Below, piece by piece: positions 30,671 through 42,851 of a stretch of DNA of 64,000 nucleotides. Positions within the stretch are counted from its first letter, which is position 1. The number at the start of each line of letters is the position of its first letter. A model generated the notes under the pieces. The model saw nothing but the letters and a program-made list of their open reading frames with translations. It was not told the origin of the DNA and made no database searches. The stretch lies in assembly GCA_027475525.1 (NCBI GenBank), contig JAMWFC010000032.1, positions 2,170,001 through 2,234,000 on the forward strand, given 5' to 3'. Both the position numbers and the translations under genes were made by a program. This stretch comes from Macrolepiota albuminosa. Lineage: Eukaryota > Basidiomycota > Agaricomycetes > Agaricales > Agaricaceae.

Positions 30671-31154
30671 CAAAGCTCAGAGTAGTCATTTTTAGTCAGT
30701 ATGGAGTTATGTCTCAAGTTTGCTTTTTGGTACCATATGTTCCAGTTGTTTCTTGTGTCTTGTATTTTCACTAGAAGCAAGAGCAGGGGCCAATGACCTG
30801 TAGAAGAATACAAAGTATTTAGCCTGAGTGTCAGACACAACTATGTGTAAACAACTATATTAACCTGTAGGAGAATACAGAGTATTTAGCTACAGTGATA
30901 AGTAAGCACCAGTGTGTCAGCATCAAGTAGATAAGCTACACACCCTTAATGTCAGACATGACTGTGTGTAAACAACTAAGGGTGTATTATGGGTATTAGT
31001 ATGTTTTGTATAAAATAAAATAAAGTTTGATTGAAGACATATCAAATAAATGAAAATATAAGATATATGCAGTGGCACATGCTAACATAGAAATAAGAAG
31101 TTAGAATAAAGAAAAGCTGGCCTTGCATCAACAGAGTTATGCCTCAACAGTGAT

Positions 31155-31638
31155 TTTTTTTGCTAGATGTGCTGATGCTTTGAAAAAAAGTGACCAATGC
31201 CTGCTTTGCTACTCATTGGGAATCTGGCCTCCAGTAGAGAGGGAAGTTTGTCAGTGTTGTCAATGACATGTCAGACAAAACTCAAGTCCAGACTAGATTT
31301 TCAATCATCCAATATTGAGATGATATTACAGCAGCAGCAAAAGTTTGCACTAGGCTTGGTCCATGTAAGTTAATAGAATTTCAGCTACTTCTCTTAAATA
31401 ATACCCTTCAACAGTGACCACAACTGATATTGCATAGGAAATTAGCTGAGTAGCAGCTCAGCCTCTTTATGTAAACATTGCACATGTTGATTGAAGCCCC
31501 ATCCCTTGATAGGTGTGCAGTAAAAGTTTGTAATAGAGGCACCTGTCGTGGCAGGGGAGCAAAGAGGATAGTGGGTCTGAACAAGAGGACAAACCTATGG
31601 ATCCATCTGAGGAACATACAGTCAAACAACACCAACTT
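31155..31638. other. Unassigned sequence between copia element and solo LTR
   Basis: No gene recognised. CpG-poor. Confidence 0.5.
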
Positions 31639-31643
31639 GTCAT

Positions 31644-32340
31644 TGTCATGACTAGTACCTCTGACTCACCCCCAACGCAACCCCAGGACTCTGGGCAAAC
31701 TCTGAACACCTGACCAGCACTGGCCCTCCCATGTGCTAGGTCTACTCAGCACCCTGGCACACCCCATCATTCAACCACCTGATTGTCACCTCCAATCAGC
31801 CTGGAAGATGCCACATCCATATCCAGACTACATGCTGCACAGGACTAGCCACATGTAACGCAGCCCCAGAACTTACTCAACACAGGTATTTAACTTGTAG
31901 CCAGTAGCTTGTTATGTTAGTCTTAATATTGCATTAACTTCTGCCTCTATACTCATCTGTCTGTCGCATACAACTTGCCCAATCTACTTTCTTCTTTTCA
32001 CAAGTCTCCCAGTTCACTAAGTCTCACTTCAATCTTTTCTTCCATTTTCTAGTCTCAGTTTCAGTCTCCCTGTCTCAGTCTCTCCTCTGATCACTTTCTC
32101 ATTGTCTCTCCACCTTACCTGGCTCTATTCCCCTTTGACATATCTCAGACTTAGCCTAGGATCCTGCTCCTTTGCCCCTTTGAACTCCAGCACCCTGCAT
32201 GCTCCCCAGAGCACCCTCATGCCTTGCCCAAAACTCTGGAGCTCACACCACCATTGCCCAGAGATACCACATAGACTTTGAGTCTGCCTAGTAAGGACCC
32301 ACTTGTCATTGGAAGCCCATGTCATCAGCAGAACCTGACA
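31644..32340 (+). repeat. Solo LTR C with perfect target duplication
   Basis: TGTCATGACTAG to CAGAACCTGACA, opposite in orientation to 12453-13196. GTCAT at 31639-31643 and 32341-32345. CpG-depleted, so an old excision by LTR recombination. Confidence 0.85.
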
Positions 32341-32345
32341 GTCAT

Positions 32346-33115
32346 AGTCAGTCAGGAGCATGAGAAAAGACTGAAGTAGATTTTATGGCTCCAAAGAAAG
32401 ATATACCTATGGCTGGAGTGGATGGGTGGAAGTTTAAGATTAGTCTTATAATCTTGAGAATTCAGTTTTGAAACACGTGTTATCATGTGTATGTAGGCAA
32501 AAAACTCATTCATGTTTTCACCAAATGAGGACAAATATCCATATCATTGAATTCTAAAAGCTGCTGTGAACTCCAAGGTCATCAAGTACAATAACACATG
32601 TCTCACAGAAAATGAACAGTCAAGCACAGATGGTCAAATAGTCCCACCTAGTCCTACACAAAGTCACATAGATGCACTATCACTGGTACACTTTGTAAGT
32701 ATTTGAAATATATTTTTTAATGAAATTTTGCTTATTTGTGGTTATAGATCATCACAGGCCCTTGCCTCACAATCACTCATCTCTTATACCAAATATACCT
32801 TCTCCTACTACATCAGAACTTAGGCCAGCCATAGTTAAGCATGGCAACACCAAGGATCATCTCTCAGTTCCAACACCAAGCACACCTTTTCATATACTGG
32901 CTATAAGCTCTCAAGAAATGATCTCACACAAACTTTTCACAGAAGCCTTAAAGACCTTACATGCAAAAGCAGTACTACTTGGACTTGTGGGTGCATGGCC
33001 TCTGCCACAACCCTACATTGAGCTTGATATGCCATGCATCCACCTCTTTTTATATAAGTAGAGTGCCCACCTCTTAACATGATCACTTATTGGCCATATC
33101 TTTATTGATCTGTGT
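32346..33115. other. Unassigned sequence left of the palindrome
   Basis: A plus-strand open frame at 32720-33061 (113 codons, proline/histidine-rich) has no recognised motif and no splice context; I do not call it a gene. It may be the tail of a retroelement, because a palindrome, polypurine run and LTR follow at 33152-33352. Confidence 0.4.
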
Positions 33116-33151
33116 AGTATGTATGCATCTCCATCATAATCACTTTTTCTG

Positions 33152-33352
33152 CAGACCACACTGTGGTCTGAAAGGGGGGGTGTAATGTAATATACATACT
33201 ACATGGACTATAATGCTCTTTTTTTTACTTATTTACTTGTTATATGGACCTATTTACTCACTTACATAAGATGTTTCTTTTTGTTCTACACTACATACAG
33301 GAATTCCAGTTATTTGGATACTTCTGTTTTGTGTGAGTAGAAAACAGTTACA
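33152..33352 (+). repeat. Retroelement 3' end in left arm: palindrome, polypurine run and LTR
   Basis: CAGACCACACTGTGGTCTG (33152-33170, 9-bp stem), then AAAGGGGGGG, then an LTR starting TGTAATGTAATATAC at 33181 and ending about GTTACA 33352. The layout matches the 3' end of the 12.7-kb element, so this is a relic of that lineage. Confidence 0.6.
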
Positions 33353-33380
33353 ATACTTTATCTTTGTAACATCTTTGAAA

Positions 33381-33530
33381 ATGATGTCCTAGCTGTTACA
33401 TCCTTAATGGTGCTGTCATTGCCATATTGCAGATCAAGTGCAATATGCAACAATCCATTCTTCTTGAGGATGTGTAGCAAGAAAAACTTGCCAACAATGT
33501 GCTGATAACATTCAAATGTGGCTAAAAACT
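33381..33530 (-). pseudogene. Ty3/gypsy RT fragment, left arm
   Basis: Minus-strand translation LLHILKKNGLLHIALDLQ..NDSTIKDVT parallels LLCIPKKDGTLRTALDA..CNDNTVKDVT of the 12.7-kb element (about 23200-23290). CpG-free and decayed. 33531-34201 holds nothing I recognise. Confidence 0.65.
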
Positions 33531-34201
33531 ATCACAGGTAATGGCAACTTTGCACACATAAATGACTACATTGTGCTCAAGAGAAAGATGAGAGAATCTA
33601 AGCATGGTTCTAGATACCCATGATCAGCATAAAAATAATCTCAGAGATAGTGTTTAGCTTATTAGCTTGAAGTGCTATAATTCTCAGCAGTAAGTATGTG
33701 CCCTTGGCAGCATCAAGAGAAAGATGGGCAGAGTTACTAGGCAAGGTTTAGAACTCACAAAGTGTGACCACTCAATAGTAAACTTTATATTAAATTTCCT
33801 CTACTTTCTGTTCTTGATATGGTATTTACATCCTGAAGCTCTATAATCAAACACCTTTTGTATCTCCTCATCCAAGGTTCAACCTCCTTGTAAAGCCTAT
33901 ACCCAACTCTGAGCTCATTAATCAACCCTAGACTTAACTTTTTTTTTGTCCCAGAGAATTGTCCCAGAGAATTACATTAGATTAATATATATATCACTCA
34001 TTGTTTCATGCAAGTTGTTGACACTAAGTTGACTCAGTAAGGCCTGGCTGCTCTTGCAGAAACCCCCACTATTATCAGTGAATAACAAAGTGTTCATTGA
34101 TTTTCAGCTCTTTGAAGAATAGCCAATAATTTCTCTGTAATGAAGGCTATGTTACCTATCCTAATTCATTTCAAACCAAAAAAAAAAGTTAGTTGGAATG
34201 C

Positions 34202-36313
34202 TTAAAAATAAGCACCATCAGATTGTTGGGGAATTTCATCAAGAACAGTGCGGATCAGATATTCTGCTTCAGGTGAGCGAGGCTTAACAGAAAATTCAAA
34301 AGGCACAGGATGGCTAGTTAAACATAATGAGTGCTGAATCAATCTCACGTGAACCACAAATGGAAATGAATTTACCAGACAGTTCCACCTTGAAATTCGC
34401 AGTTTGGCTCAATGTCGACTCCATTCTCATCTCTTCTTTTTCCAATTTCAAAAACAGATAAGGTCATGGCCATAATGATGAACATGTTTGCAATCGCAAA
34501 GTCCTTTCCAGGACAAGCTCTGAAAAGTCAGTGTTTGGTAACATCTGAGAGACTAGGTGGCACTCTCCACACCTTCTTCCAAAACCAAAGATGTAGGTAA
34601 GAGGATCAAGTTCTGGCATGCGGCCTTTGTTTAGCAAGAACCGATCAGGGCAGAATTTTGAAGGGTTTGAGTAAAGCTGAGGATCATGGGTAATGTTCCT
34701 ATCAGAATCACTGTAAAATTTGGTTTGAATCACTCTTCTAACAGGCTCACCACATGTGAGGAATCAGGATGGAATTTTTTGGTATCAGATATCCATTGTA
34801 AATGCCGTCTTGTGTTGCCCTATGTGGGATCCCTAAAGACGATTGGAACCTGATAGAACACAGCCAGCAGTGGTCATACCAATACGACCAGTTGTATGCC
34901 ATCTTATCACTTCTTTCATAATCGCCTCAAGATAGGGCAGACGAAGGCGATCATCAAAACTTGGGAGACGTTTATTACCTGTAACGGAATCAAGCTCGTC
35001 ATGTGCGCGCTTTTGAACATCTGGGTGAAGGATCATAAGCAGCACGAAGGTGGTCAATGCAGCAACAGCCTGGCCGAGGGATTAATTTCATGCATCTAGT
35101 CTGTTATGAATCATGCTCACAGGATCAGAACCCCCTCCGTAAATGGCTGTGGCAGCATGCTTCACCGCATGTTCTGTGGCTTCATCTGGACTGGTTTCCA
35201 ACATGCACGAGGTGAATGACGGCAACGCGGTACCCGCTTTCTGTACAAGATCATTCGTTGGTACCTAGCGATCGCGATTAACTTGTAAAAAAAAACATTC
35301 ACCATTTGATTCTTGACAAAGTTATGAGGTCGTTCTGTTTGTTCAAAGTTATGGGAGCGATAGATATCTACAATTTGCTTAAATGGCATCCATTTAGGTA
35401 AGTGTTTCACTATGAACAGGGTCGTATAGATGTAGTTTCAATAATTGATAGGAAACGCACTTATTGGGAAGGTGTCTACAAGCCAGGAGCCTGGCATTGT
35501 GGCAATATAGAACTCTTTTGCAGCAGTCTCCACCAATTGAATAAGAGGATCTTGCTTGTTTGTTTCGATTCTGTATCCATGCGAAATGCGGAGTGATATG
35601 GCACCCGCAGTCCTAGTAATTTAGAGTCCAGGTTGGATGTGCAGTGCGGAAAATTATTCATACTACGAACAAACGAATATGAGAGATCAAGTTCACGGGG
35701 TCATCGAGGACGCGCATCAAGAAATATCGTGTCGCTTGCTCTTGAATATGGTGAAAGTTTGTTATTGCAGACGGAGAGCCAAGGTAAGATTTCAGCATTT
35801 TCCTCATTGCCTGAAAATGGTCTCCGTATTGAGCCAGTATCATCTGTTGGTCCCATCCTATCCTGAGCGACCCAAATCATTAGAGACAGGTGCGCCCTGC
35901 AATATCTTACTATGTATAATTATGGTACAGCTTACATTCCGCCAGCGAAAGGAAATATCGGTCGTCCAGAATATATGGAGGACCTTTTGTCAAGAAGATC
36001 TACGTTTGTTTGCAAATCGTTTAATAGTATGATCGTTTGACCAAGAACGGTAAGACTGCAAATTGGACCTGAAAGGACATGGAGGCAAAGCATGCTCAAA
36101 GCAAAGAGACGTACCGTAAGCATCCTTGTATTCCAACCACGGAAGAGGATTCCCTCGTGGTGGTAGATCAAAAATGTTGCCAATGAGTGGCCATCCACGA
36201 GGTCCCGGGGGGAAAGGCGCTTGACGAGCCTTGATAATAAGTAGACTTAGGACACAGACCAGAATGGATCCTGCGGCTAGAGTGGCAGGGGTTTGGTGCA
36301 TGATAGTATCCAT
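34202..36313 (-). CDS. Cytochrome P450 monooxygenase, left copy
   Basis: Exact mirror of the gene at 36681-38792, divergently transcribed from it, with 367 bp between the two start codons. All exons, introns and the heme-binding motif described for the right copy are present at mirrored positions (right coordinate = 72994 minus left coordinate). If the palindrome is an assembly artefact, only one of the two exists. Confidence 0.8.
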
Positions 36314-36370
36314 AAGTAGTTTCAGGTTGAGACCAGAGGGAGACCTTCCAATAGGACGGCAAAAATGTCC

Positions 36371-36524
36371 TTTATCATCAATAGTGAGATAGGACCCGGG
36401 TTACCAATCATAGGCCACGCTAGATTCTGATCCCGGCTGTTCTGCCGTTTATCATCAATAGTGAGATAGGACCCGGGTTACCAATCATAGGCCACGCTAG
36501 ATTCTGATCCCGGCTGTTCTGCCG
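36371..36524. repeat. 77-bp tandem duplication at the palindrome tip
   Basis: Copies at 36371 and 36448, both beginning TTTATCATCAATAG. It lies exactly at the left-arm end, which makes the join suspect. Confidence 0.9.
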
Positions 36525-36680
36525 GGCGCTTGTTTATCCACTAAAGCGGCAGAACAGCCGGGATCAGAATCTAGCGTGGCCTATGATTGGTAACCCGGGT
36601 CCTATCTCACTATTGATGATAAAGGACATTTTTGCCGTCCTATTGGAAGGTCTCCCTCTGGTCTCAACCTGAAACTACTT

Positions 36681-38792
36681 ATGGATACTATCATGCACCA
36701 AACCCCTGCCACTCTAGCCGCAGGATCCATTCTGGTCTGTGTCCTAAGTCTACTTATTATCAAGGCTCGTCAAGCGCCTTTCCCCCCGGGACCTCGTGGA
36801 TGGCCACTCATTGGCAACATTTTTGATCTACCACCACGAGGGAATCCTCTTCCGTGGTTGGAATACAAGGATGCTTACGGTACGTCTCTTTGCTTTGAGC
36901 ATGCTTTGCCTCCATGTCCTTTCAGGTCCAATTTGCAGTCTTACCGTTCTTGGTCAAACGATCATACTATTAAACGATTTGCAAACAAACGTAGATCTTC
37001 TTGACAAAAGGTCCTCCATATATTCTGGACGACCGATATTTCCTTTCGCTGGCGGAATGTAAGCTGTACCATAATTATACATAGTAAGATATTGCAGGGC
37101 GCACCTGTCTCTAATGATTTGGGTCGCTCAGGATAGGATGGGACCAACAGATGATACTGGCTCAATACGGAGACCATTTTCAGGCAATGAGGAAAATGCT
37201 GAAATCTTACCTTGGCTCTCCGTCTGCAATAACAAACTTTCACCATATTCAAGAGCAAGCGACACGATATTTCTTGATGCGCGTCCTCGATGACCCCGTG
37301 AACTTGATCTCTCATATTCGTTTGTTCGTAGTATGAATAATTTTCCGCACTGCACATCCAACCTGGACTCTAAATTACTAGGACTGCGGGTGCCATATCA
37401 CTCCGCATTTCGCATGGATACAGAATCGAAACAAACAAGCAAGATCCTCTTATTCAATTGGTGGAGACTGCTGCAAAAGAGTTCTATATTGCCACAATGC
37501 CAGGCTCCTGGCTTGTAGACACCTTCCCAATAAGTGCGTTTCCTATCAATTATTGAAACTACATCTATACGACCCTGTTCATAGTGAAACACTTACCTAA
37601 ATGGATGCCATTTAAGCAAATTGTAGATATCTATCGCTCCCATAACTTTGAACAAACAGAACGACCTCATAACTTTGTCAAGAATCAAATGGTGAATGTT
37701 TTTTTTTACAAGTTAATCGCGATCGCTAGGTACCAACGAATGATCTTGTACAGAAAGCGGGTACCGCGTTGCCGTCATTCACCTCGTGCATGTTGGAAAC
37801 CAGTCCAGATGAAGCCACAGAACATGCGGTGAAGCATGCTGCCACAGCCATTTACGGAGGGGGTTCTGATCCTGTGAGCATGATTCATAACAGACTAGAT
37901 GCATGAAATTAATCCCTCGGCCAGGCTGTTGCTGCATTGACCACCTTCGTGCTGCTTATGATCCTTCACCCAGATGTTCAAAAGCGCGCACATGACGAGC
38001 TTGATTCCGTTACAGGTAATAAACGTCTCCCAAGTTTTGATGATCGCCTTCGTCTGCCCTATCTTGAGGCGATTATGAAAGAAGTGATAAGATGGCATAC
38101 AACTGGTCGTATTGGTATGACCACTGCTGGCTGTGTTCTATCAGGTTCCAATCGTCTTTAGGGATCCCACATAGGGCAACACAAGACGGCATTTACAATG
38201 GATATCTGATACCAAAAAATTCCATCCTGATTCCTCACATGTGGTGAGCCTGTTAGAAGAGTGATTCAAACCAAATTTTACAGTGATTCTGATAGGAACA
38301 TTACCCATGATCCTCAGCTTTACTCAAACCCTTCAAAATTCTGCCCTGATCGGTTCTTGCTAAACAAAGGCCGCATGCCAGAACTTGATCCTCTTACCTA
38401 CATCTTTGGTTTTGGAAGAAGGTGTGGAGAGTGCCACCTAGTCTCTCAGATGTTACCAAACACTGACTTTTCAGAGCTTGTCCTGGAAAGGACTTTGCGA
38501 TTGCAAACATGTTCATCATTATGGCCATGACCTTATCTGTTTTTGAAATTGGAAAAAGAAGAGATGAGAATGGAGTCGACATTGAGCCAAACTGCGAATT
38601 TCAAGGTGGAACTGTCTGGTAAATTCATTTCCATTTGTGGTTCACGTGAGATTGATTCAGCACTCATTATGTTTAACTAGCCATCCTGTGCCTTTTGAAT
38701 TTTCTGTTAAGCCTCGCTCACCTGAAGCAGAATATCTGATCCGCACTGTTCTTGATGAAATTCCCCAACAATCTGATGGTGCTTATTTTTAA
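36681..38792 (+). CDS. Cytochrome P450 monooxygenase, right copy
   Basis: Microsomal class II P450, heme-thiolate oxidase that would work with a P450 reductase in the endoplasmic reticulum; substrate unknown. N-terminal membrane anchor (residues ~12-28), then PFPPGPRGWPLIGN hinge. About ten introns of 46-73 bp; for example 36880-36925, 37059-37131 and 38422-38474. Spliced, the frame stays open for roughly 510-520 codons to TAA 38790-38792. Helix-C region QYGDHFQAMRKML; I-helix YGGGSDP then AVAALTTF; ExxR in KEVIRWH; PERF-like CPDRF; heme motif FGFGRRACPGKD, assembled across the 38422-38474 intron with the Cys ligand intact. The I-helix Thr after the acidic residue seems replaced by Pro if the splice after SDP is right. 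CpG content is normal, unlike the surrounding relics. Resembles the large Agaricomycete P450 families of O-methylsterigmatocystin-oxidoreductase type. Confidence 0.85.
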
Positions 38793-39463
38793 GCATTCCA
38801 ACTAACTTTTTTTTTTGGTTTGAAATGAATTAGGATAGGTAACATAGCCTTCATTACAGAGAAATTATTGGCTATTCTTCAAAGAGCTGAAAATCAATGA
38901 ACACTTTGTTATTCACTGATAATAGTGGGGGTTTCTGCAAGAGCAGCCAGGCCTTACTGAGTCAACTTAGTGTCAACAACTTGCATGAAACAATGAGTGA
39001 TATATATATTAATCTAATGTAATTCTCTGGGACAATTCTCTGGGACAAAAAAAAAGTTAAGTCTAGGGTTGATTAATGAGCTCAGAGTTGGGTATAGGCT
39101 TTACAAGGAGGTTGAACCTTGGATGAGGAGATACAAAAGGTGTTTGATTATAGAGCTTCAGGATGTAAATACCATATCAAGAACAGAAAGTAGAGGAAAT
39201 TTAATATAAAGTTTACTATTGAGTGGTCACACTTTGTGAGTTCTAAACCTTGCCTAGTAACTCTGCCCATCTTTCTCTTGATGCTGCCAAGGGCACATAC
39301 TTACTGCTGAGAATTATAGCACTTCAAGCTAATAAGCTAAACACTATCTCTGAGATTATTTTTATGCTGATCATGGGTATCTAGAACCATGCTTAGATTC
39401 TCTCATCTTTCTCTTGAGCACAATGTAGTCATTTATGTGTGCAAAGTTGCCATTACCTGTGAT

Positions 39464-39613
39464 AGTTTTTAGCCACATTTGAATGTTATCAGCACATTGT
39501 TGGCAAGTTTTTCTTGCTACACATCCTCAAGAAGAATGGATTGTTGCATATTGCACTTGATCTGCAATATGGCAATGACAGCACCATTAAGGATGTAACA
39601 GCTAGGACATCAT
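39464..39613 (+). pseudogene. Ty3/gypsy RT fragment, right arm
   Basis: Mirror copy of 33381-33530. The preceding 38793-39463 holds nothing I recognise. Confidence 0.65.
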
Positions 39614-39641
39614 TTTCAAAGATGTTACAAAGATAAAGTAT

Positions 39642-39842
39642 TGTAACTGTTTTCTACTCACACAAAACAGAAGTATCCAAATAACTGGAATTCCTGTATG
39701 TAGTGTAGAACAAAAAGAAACATCTTATGTAAGTGAGTAAATAGGTCCATATAACAAGTAAATAAGTAAAAAAAAGAGCATTATAGTCCATGTAGTATGT
39801 ATATTACATTACACCCCCCCTTTCAGACCACAGTGTGGTCTG
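39642..39842 (-). repeat. Retroelement 3' end in right arm
   Basis: Mirror of 33152-33352: LTR 39642-39813, polypurine run, then the 19-bp palindrome at 39824-39842. Only about 36 bp beyond the palindrome the arm similarity stops. Confidence 0.6.
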
Positions 39843-39878
39843 CAGAAAAAGTGATTATGATGGAGATGCATACATACT

Positions 39879-41513
39879 GGCCTTGATGCAGGTGCAGAGT
39901 CATTGTGAGGCATTGACAGCAACTCTGCTGCTACTGTTGGCTCAACCTCCACAGAAGGACAGTTTGTGGGCAAAGATCTATGCTGTGATTGCCACTTCCA
40001 TAAGTGGTGCACATTGGAGTTAGACCCAATGTAATAATGCAGTTTGTGGTCAGCATAAAATCAATGCTGCTCATCTTCCTCTTTGGCTAACGAGACATGA
40101 AGGCAATAAATGTCTTTGGTGGTTCGAGTCCTCCATCCATCCTATTCAGGAATTGCCACTCAAACCCTGTACCAGTGCATTCAGGTGTGTTGTTTATTGT
40201 TGACATGAACATAGCAGGGCATTGCAGGACTAGGGGAGAAAAAATTGATGCTCCAGATACACCACTCCATATGTATACTCATGATCAGCGCACTCTAGGG
40301 AAATGCAGTTGTGGAGCATTACCCAGAGTAGTAATAGCACCTACTGCCTTATCTGGAAAGATGGGGGCCATGATTGAGACTGCTGTCTATAATGCTGGAA
40401 CAAATAGATTGTTTGGATGAGCCATGTTAAATTTCTGTACTGCTTTATGATACAGTGGTTTGGCAAGGACCAGCACTATTTTGCAGGCAAACAATGAGCA
40501 TGCCTTGCCTTGCAGCAACAAGGACTGAATCAGCATATGGCCAAAGATGGTTCTCTAGTGCATGTGGTATGCAGTGTCAAAACTATACCTGGTATAGCAT
40601 TAGGCATGCCTGGGTGTCTGGATGCCTGAAGTAGAGTACACTCTGGGCCTATTTTTCCAGGTCTAGCATTTTCTCAACCTGGTCAAAGCTGATGGCTGCA
40701 AGCATTGTACTAGGGTAGCTTTCCCACTCCTTTGTGCACATTATGCCCTCTGGAACAGGGAGGAGCAACTTTCTCATCACTGCTGACCAAGCATCAAAGG
40801 GAGGGTCCACTTTGTTATAGTTGGCATAGTTCAAGACCAGCTTCATGATCTTGTCCCATGCACGTCCTGCACACTTACATTACATGCATTATTTATATGC
40901 CACAACTCACTGTACAGATAATAATTGGCAATCCTATCATCAGTCTGAGTATAACAATTGTGAATTAGCTCTACCAGCTTGTACAATTGTAGAGAATTCA
41001 TAGGAAACCCTTCAGTACTATCTTATTAAGGGGCCCTTTCATGTCATTGAGCTTCATAAGCATAAGCTTTCCAAGCCTCAGTTTCCACATACACTATATT
41101 ATTTACAGACAAATAATAAAAATAACAGTCCAACCCTCTATTGAAGAAGGAATTCAACTGCTCCACTATTCAATCAGCAAATACTCAAATGCCAAGACTT
41201 AGAGGAATAAGCCCAGTAGCTTCCTCAGATTATCTCTGCTTATTACACTCAAATTTGGCCATTTTGTTTTTTCTCTTCTTATTTTTCTTCAAGTTGCATG
41301 TAATGTGCACTCCTTGCTCATGCTTAGACTCTTCCTTGTCAGGAGTTTCCTTGTTCAAACTGATATAGTTTATGTCTTTATCCTCACTATCTCTATGGGA
41401 GTAGACTATCTTTGCCTCTTCTGCAATGACCATAGATACCCTGAGGAGCACCACATTATTGGCCTCTTGCTCTGTTCAAGGATTGGCATCCAGCCATTTC
41501 TCTGGATAATTAT
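39879..41513. other. Unassigned CpG-poor sequence
   Basis: Open frames of up to about 107 codons (for example plus 40097-40420 and minus 40649-40846) show no motif I recognise. Probably decayed retroelement sequence. Confidence 0.4.
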
Positions 41514-42308
41514 TGATATGATGCTGTGCCAGCACTGAGGGAGATAACAGGCATCAGAAGTCAAAATAAACATTTATTAAGGCTAAAAACTGTAAGCCTC
41601 CTGGTAGCAGTCTCAACAAATTATATCTCCAAAAACACCCCAATAAATACACAGAAAGTACAGAACAAAAGGCAGAGACCAGCTCAAGCTATCAACTTAA
41701 CAATAGTCCAGCCACTGTTATGGGGAGGGAAAGCATGAGGCTGGCAAATGGAGTGGATTGGCATCAATCTGGAGTGATCTGGATCAATGAAAGATCTGAT
41801 CTAAAAATAACCAGATTGGAATGTTTTGATGAATGGAATGGTGACACAGGAATTGAATAGAGGAAGAATACAAAGAAGGAATGAATGGAATGGTGGCACA
41901 AGAATTCAATGGAGAAAAAACACAAAGAAGGGATGAATAGAATGGTGGCACTGAAACAGGCATCACAAAAATGAAAAATGGAAAACAAATTAGGGTATAA
42001 ATGCTGGAATGTCAGGAGCAAAAAGTCATGTGATCTGATGGTCTGTGCACTGTAAAATTAATATAAATAGTCCAAGTAAAGTAGAGAATAACCAGGCAAT
42101 TGATAGGCAAAAGCTCGGTAGAGTAAATTACTTAGGCTGGAGTTTGTTGAGAACCCTCTGCATCTCAGGATCTTTGATATTCTGTGAAGCACTCAAGATT
42201 TTCAATACATCAACTTTATTGTCAAGAAACAGTGTGGATTAGAGGAGACTTTCTAGGACCACCTATAAGCTCCAGAACTATCAGTACTACTTGCAACCAA
42301 GTACTATA
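41514..42308 (+). repeat. LTR family A, copy 2
   Basis: TGATATGATGCTGTGCC to CAAGTACTATA, aligned with 10845-11761. The TATA region (AATATAAATAGTCC) is near 42058. AATGGAATGGTGGCAC-like short repeats lie at 41820-41955. No matching flanking duplication. Confidence 0.7.
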
Positions 42309-42837
42309 CTATCTATGAGCAATTCATAATCCACTGGGGCTGGAACCTCAGAACTGCTTCCAGTGCCTCCTGGGGCACATCAGCTGCAAATGTCACTGTC
42401 TGCACCAGAAACTCTTTCACCTGCTTCACCATCCTCTCTTTCCTCTTTGGTGCCTGCATTGCAGATAGCATACTTCTCACTGATCCTTGTCTCAACATCT
42501 CTGATGACATTAACAGCCCACTTGCTCTCCTGATTCTCTGCTCCAATGATAGTACCCCACTTACTCAGCTTTCACAAGGTTGAGTGCTGTCCTCCCTCCA
42601 TAGTTGTTCTGCCCAGTTTCTTTTCAGTTCTAACTCTACAATAGATTTGGGCATGGTAGCCTGCCACTTCAATGCCTTATTAAACATCATGATGGTGTTG
42701 TGCTGCCACTCCTGTAGCAGTGCTATTTTATCTAACAGCCTCATAACCACCACTTAGGCCACTAGATCTCGCTGACCTCACTTCTTCATCAACCTCCATA
42801 GGCTGATGACTTGCTATACTCTGTGTCTGCTCTTGTG
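42309..42837 (-). pseudogene. Unrecognised reading frame next to LTR A
   Basis: Starts near 42837 (MAQEQTQSIASHQPMEVDEE) and continues in pieces (LLDKIALLQEWQHNTIMMFN; MLRQGSVRSMLSAMQ; DVPQEALEAVLRFQPQW). The helical, charged N-terminal character is like the pre-capsid part of a gypsy Gag, but I see no diagnostic motif. It ends at the LTR A edge. Confidence 0.35.
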
Positions 42838-42851
42838 CCATATAGCGTCTG

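Larger units (their letters stand above)
28379..31149 (-). mobile_element. Internally deleted Ty1/copia element
   Basis: LTRs at 28379-28689 and 30799-31149 (TGTAGAA to CCTCAACA). GTGAT at 28374-28378 and 31150-31154 is a perfect 5-bp target duplication. Inside on the minus strand: gag, a short GAG-pre-integrase segment, then directly the end of RT and RNase H. The integrase and most of RT are deleted. CAGAGAAAG just inside the left LTR is the polypurine tract. CpG is nearly absent, so it is old. The left LTR lacks about 40 bp near its start that the right LTR has. Confidence 0.88.
33116..39878. repeat. Giant palindrome: two 3332-bp inverted arms around a P450 gene
   Basis: Left arm 33116-36447, right arm 36547-39878; positions in the two arms sum to 72994 throughout, so there is no indel. 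All protein frames compared are identical. Between them lie a 77-bp duplicate of the arm tip (36448-36524) and 22 bp of unique sequence (36525-36546). Both arms contain an LTR, an RT fragment and a P450 gene. Beyond 33116 and 39878 the flanks are unrelated. It is either a very recent inverted duplication or an assembly fold-back. Confidence 0.9.

Noticed and set aside
32720..33061. 113-codon plus-strand frame as a possible gene
   Set aside because: No recognised motif, start context or homologue in the window; AT-rich and next to a retroelement end.
33116..39878. DNA transposon with long terminal inverted repeats
   Set aside because: No transposase, no target duplication at 33116 or 39878, and the arms contain an LTR and RT pieces that do not fit transposon ends. 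The arms meet almost without spacer.
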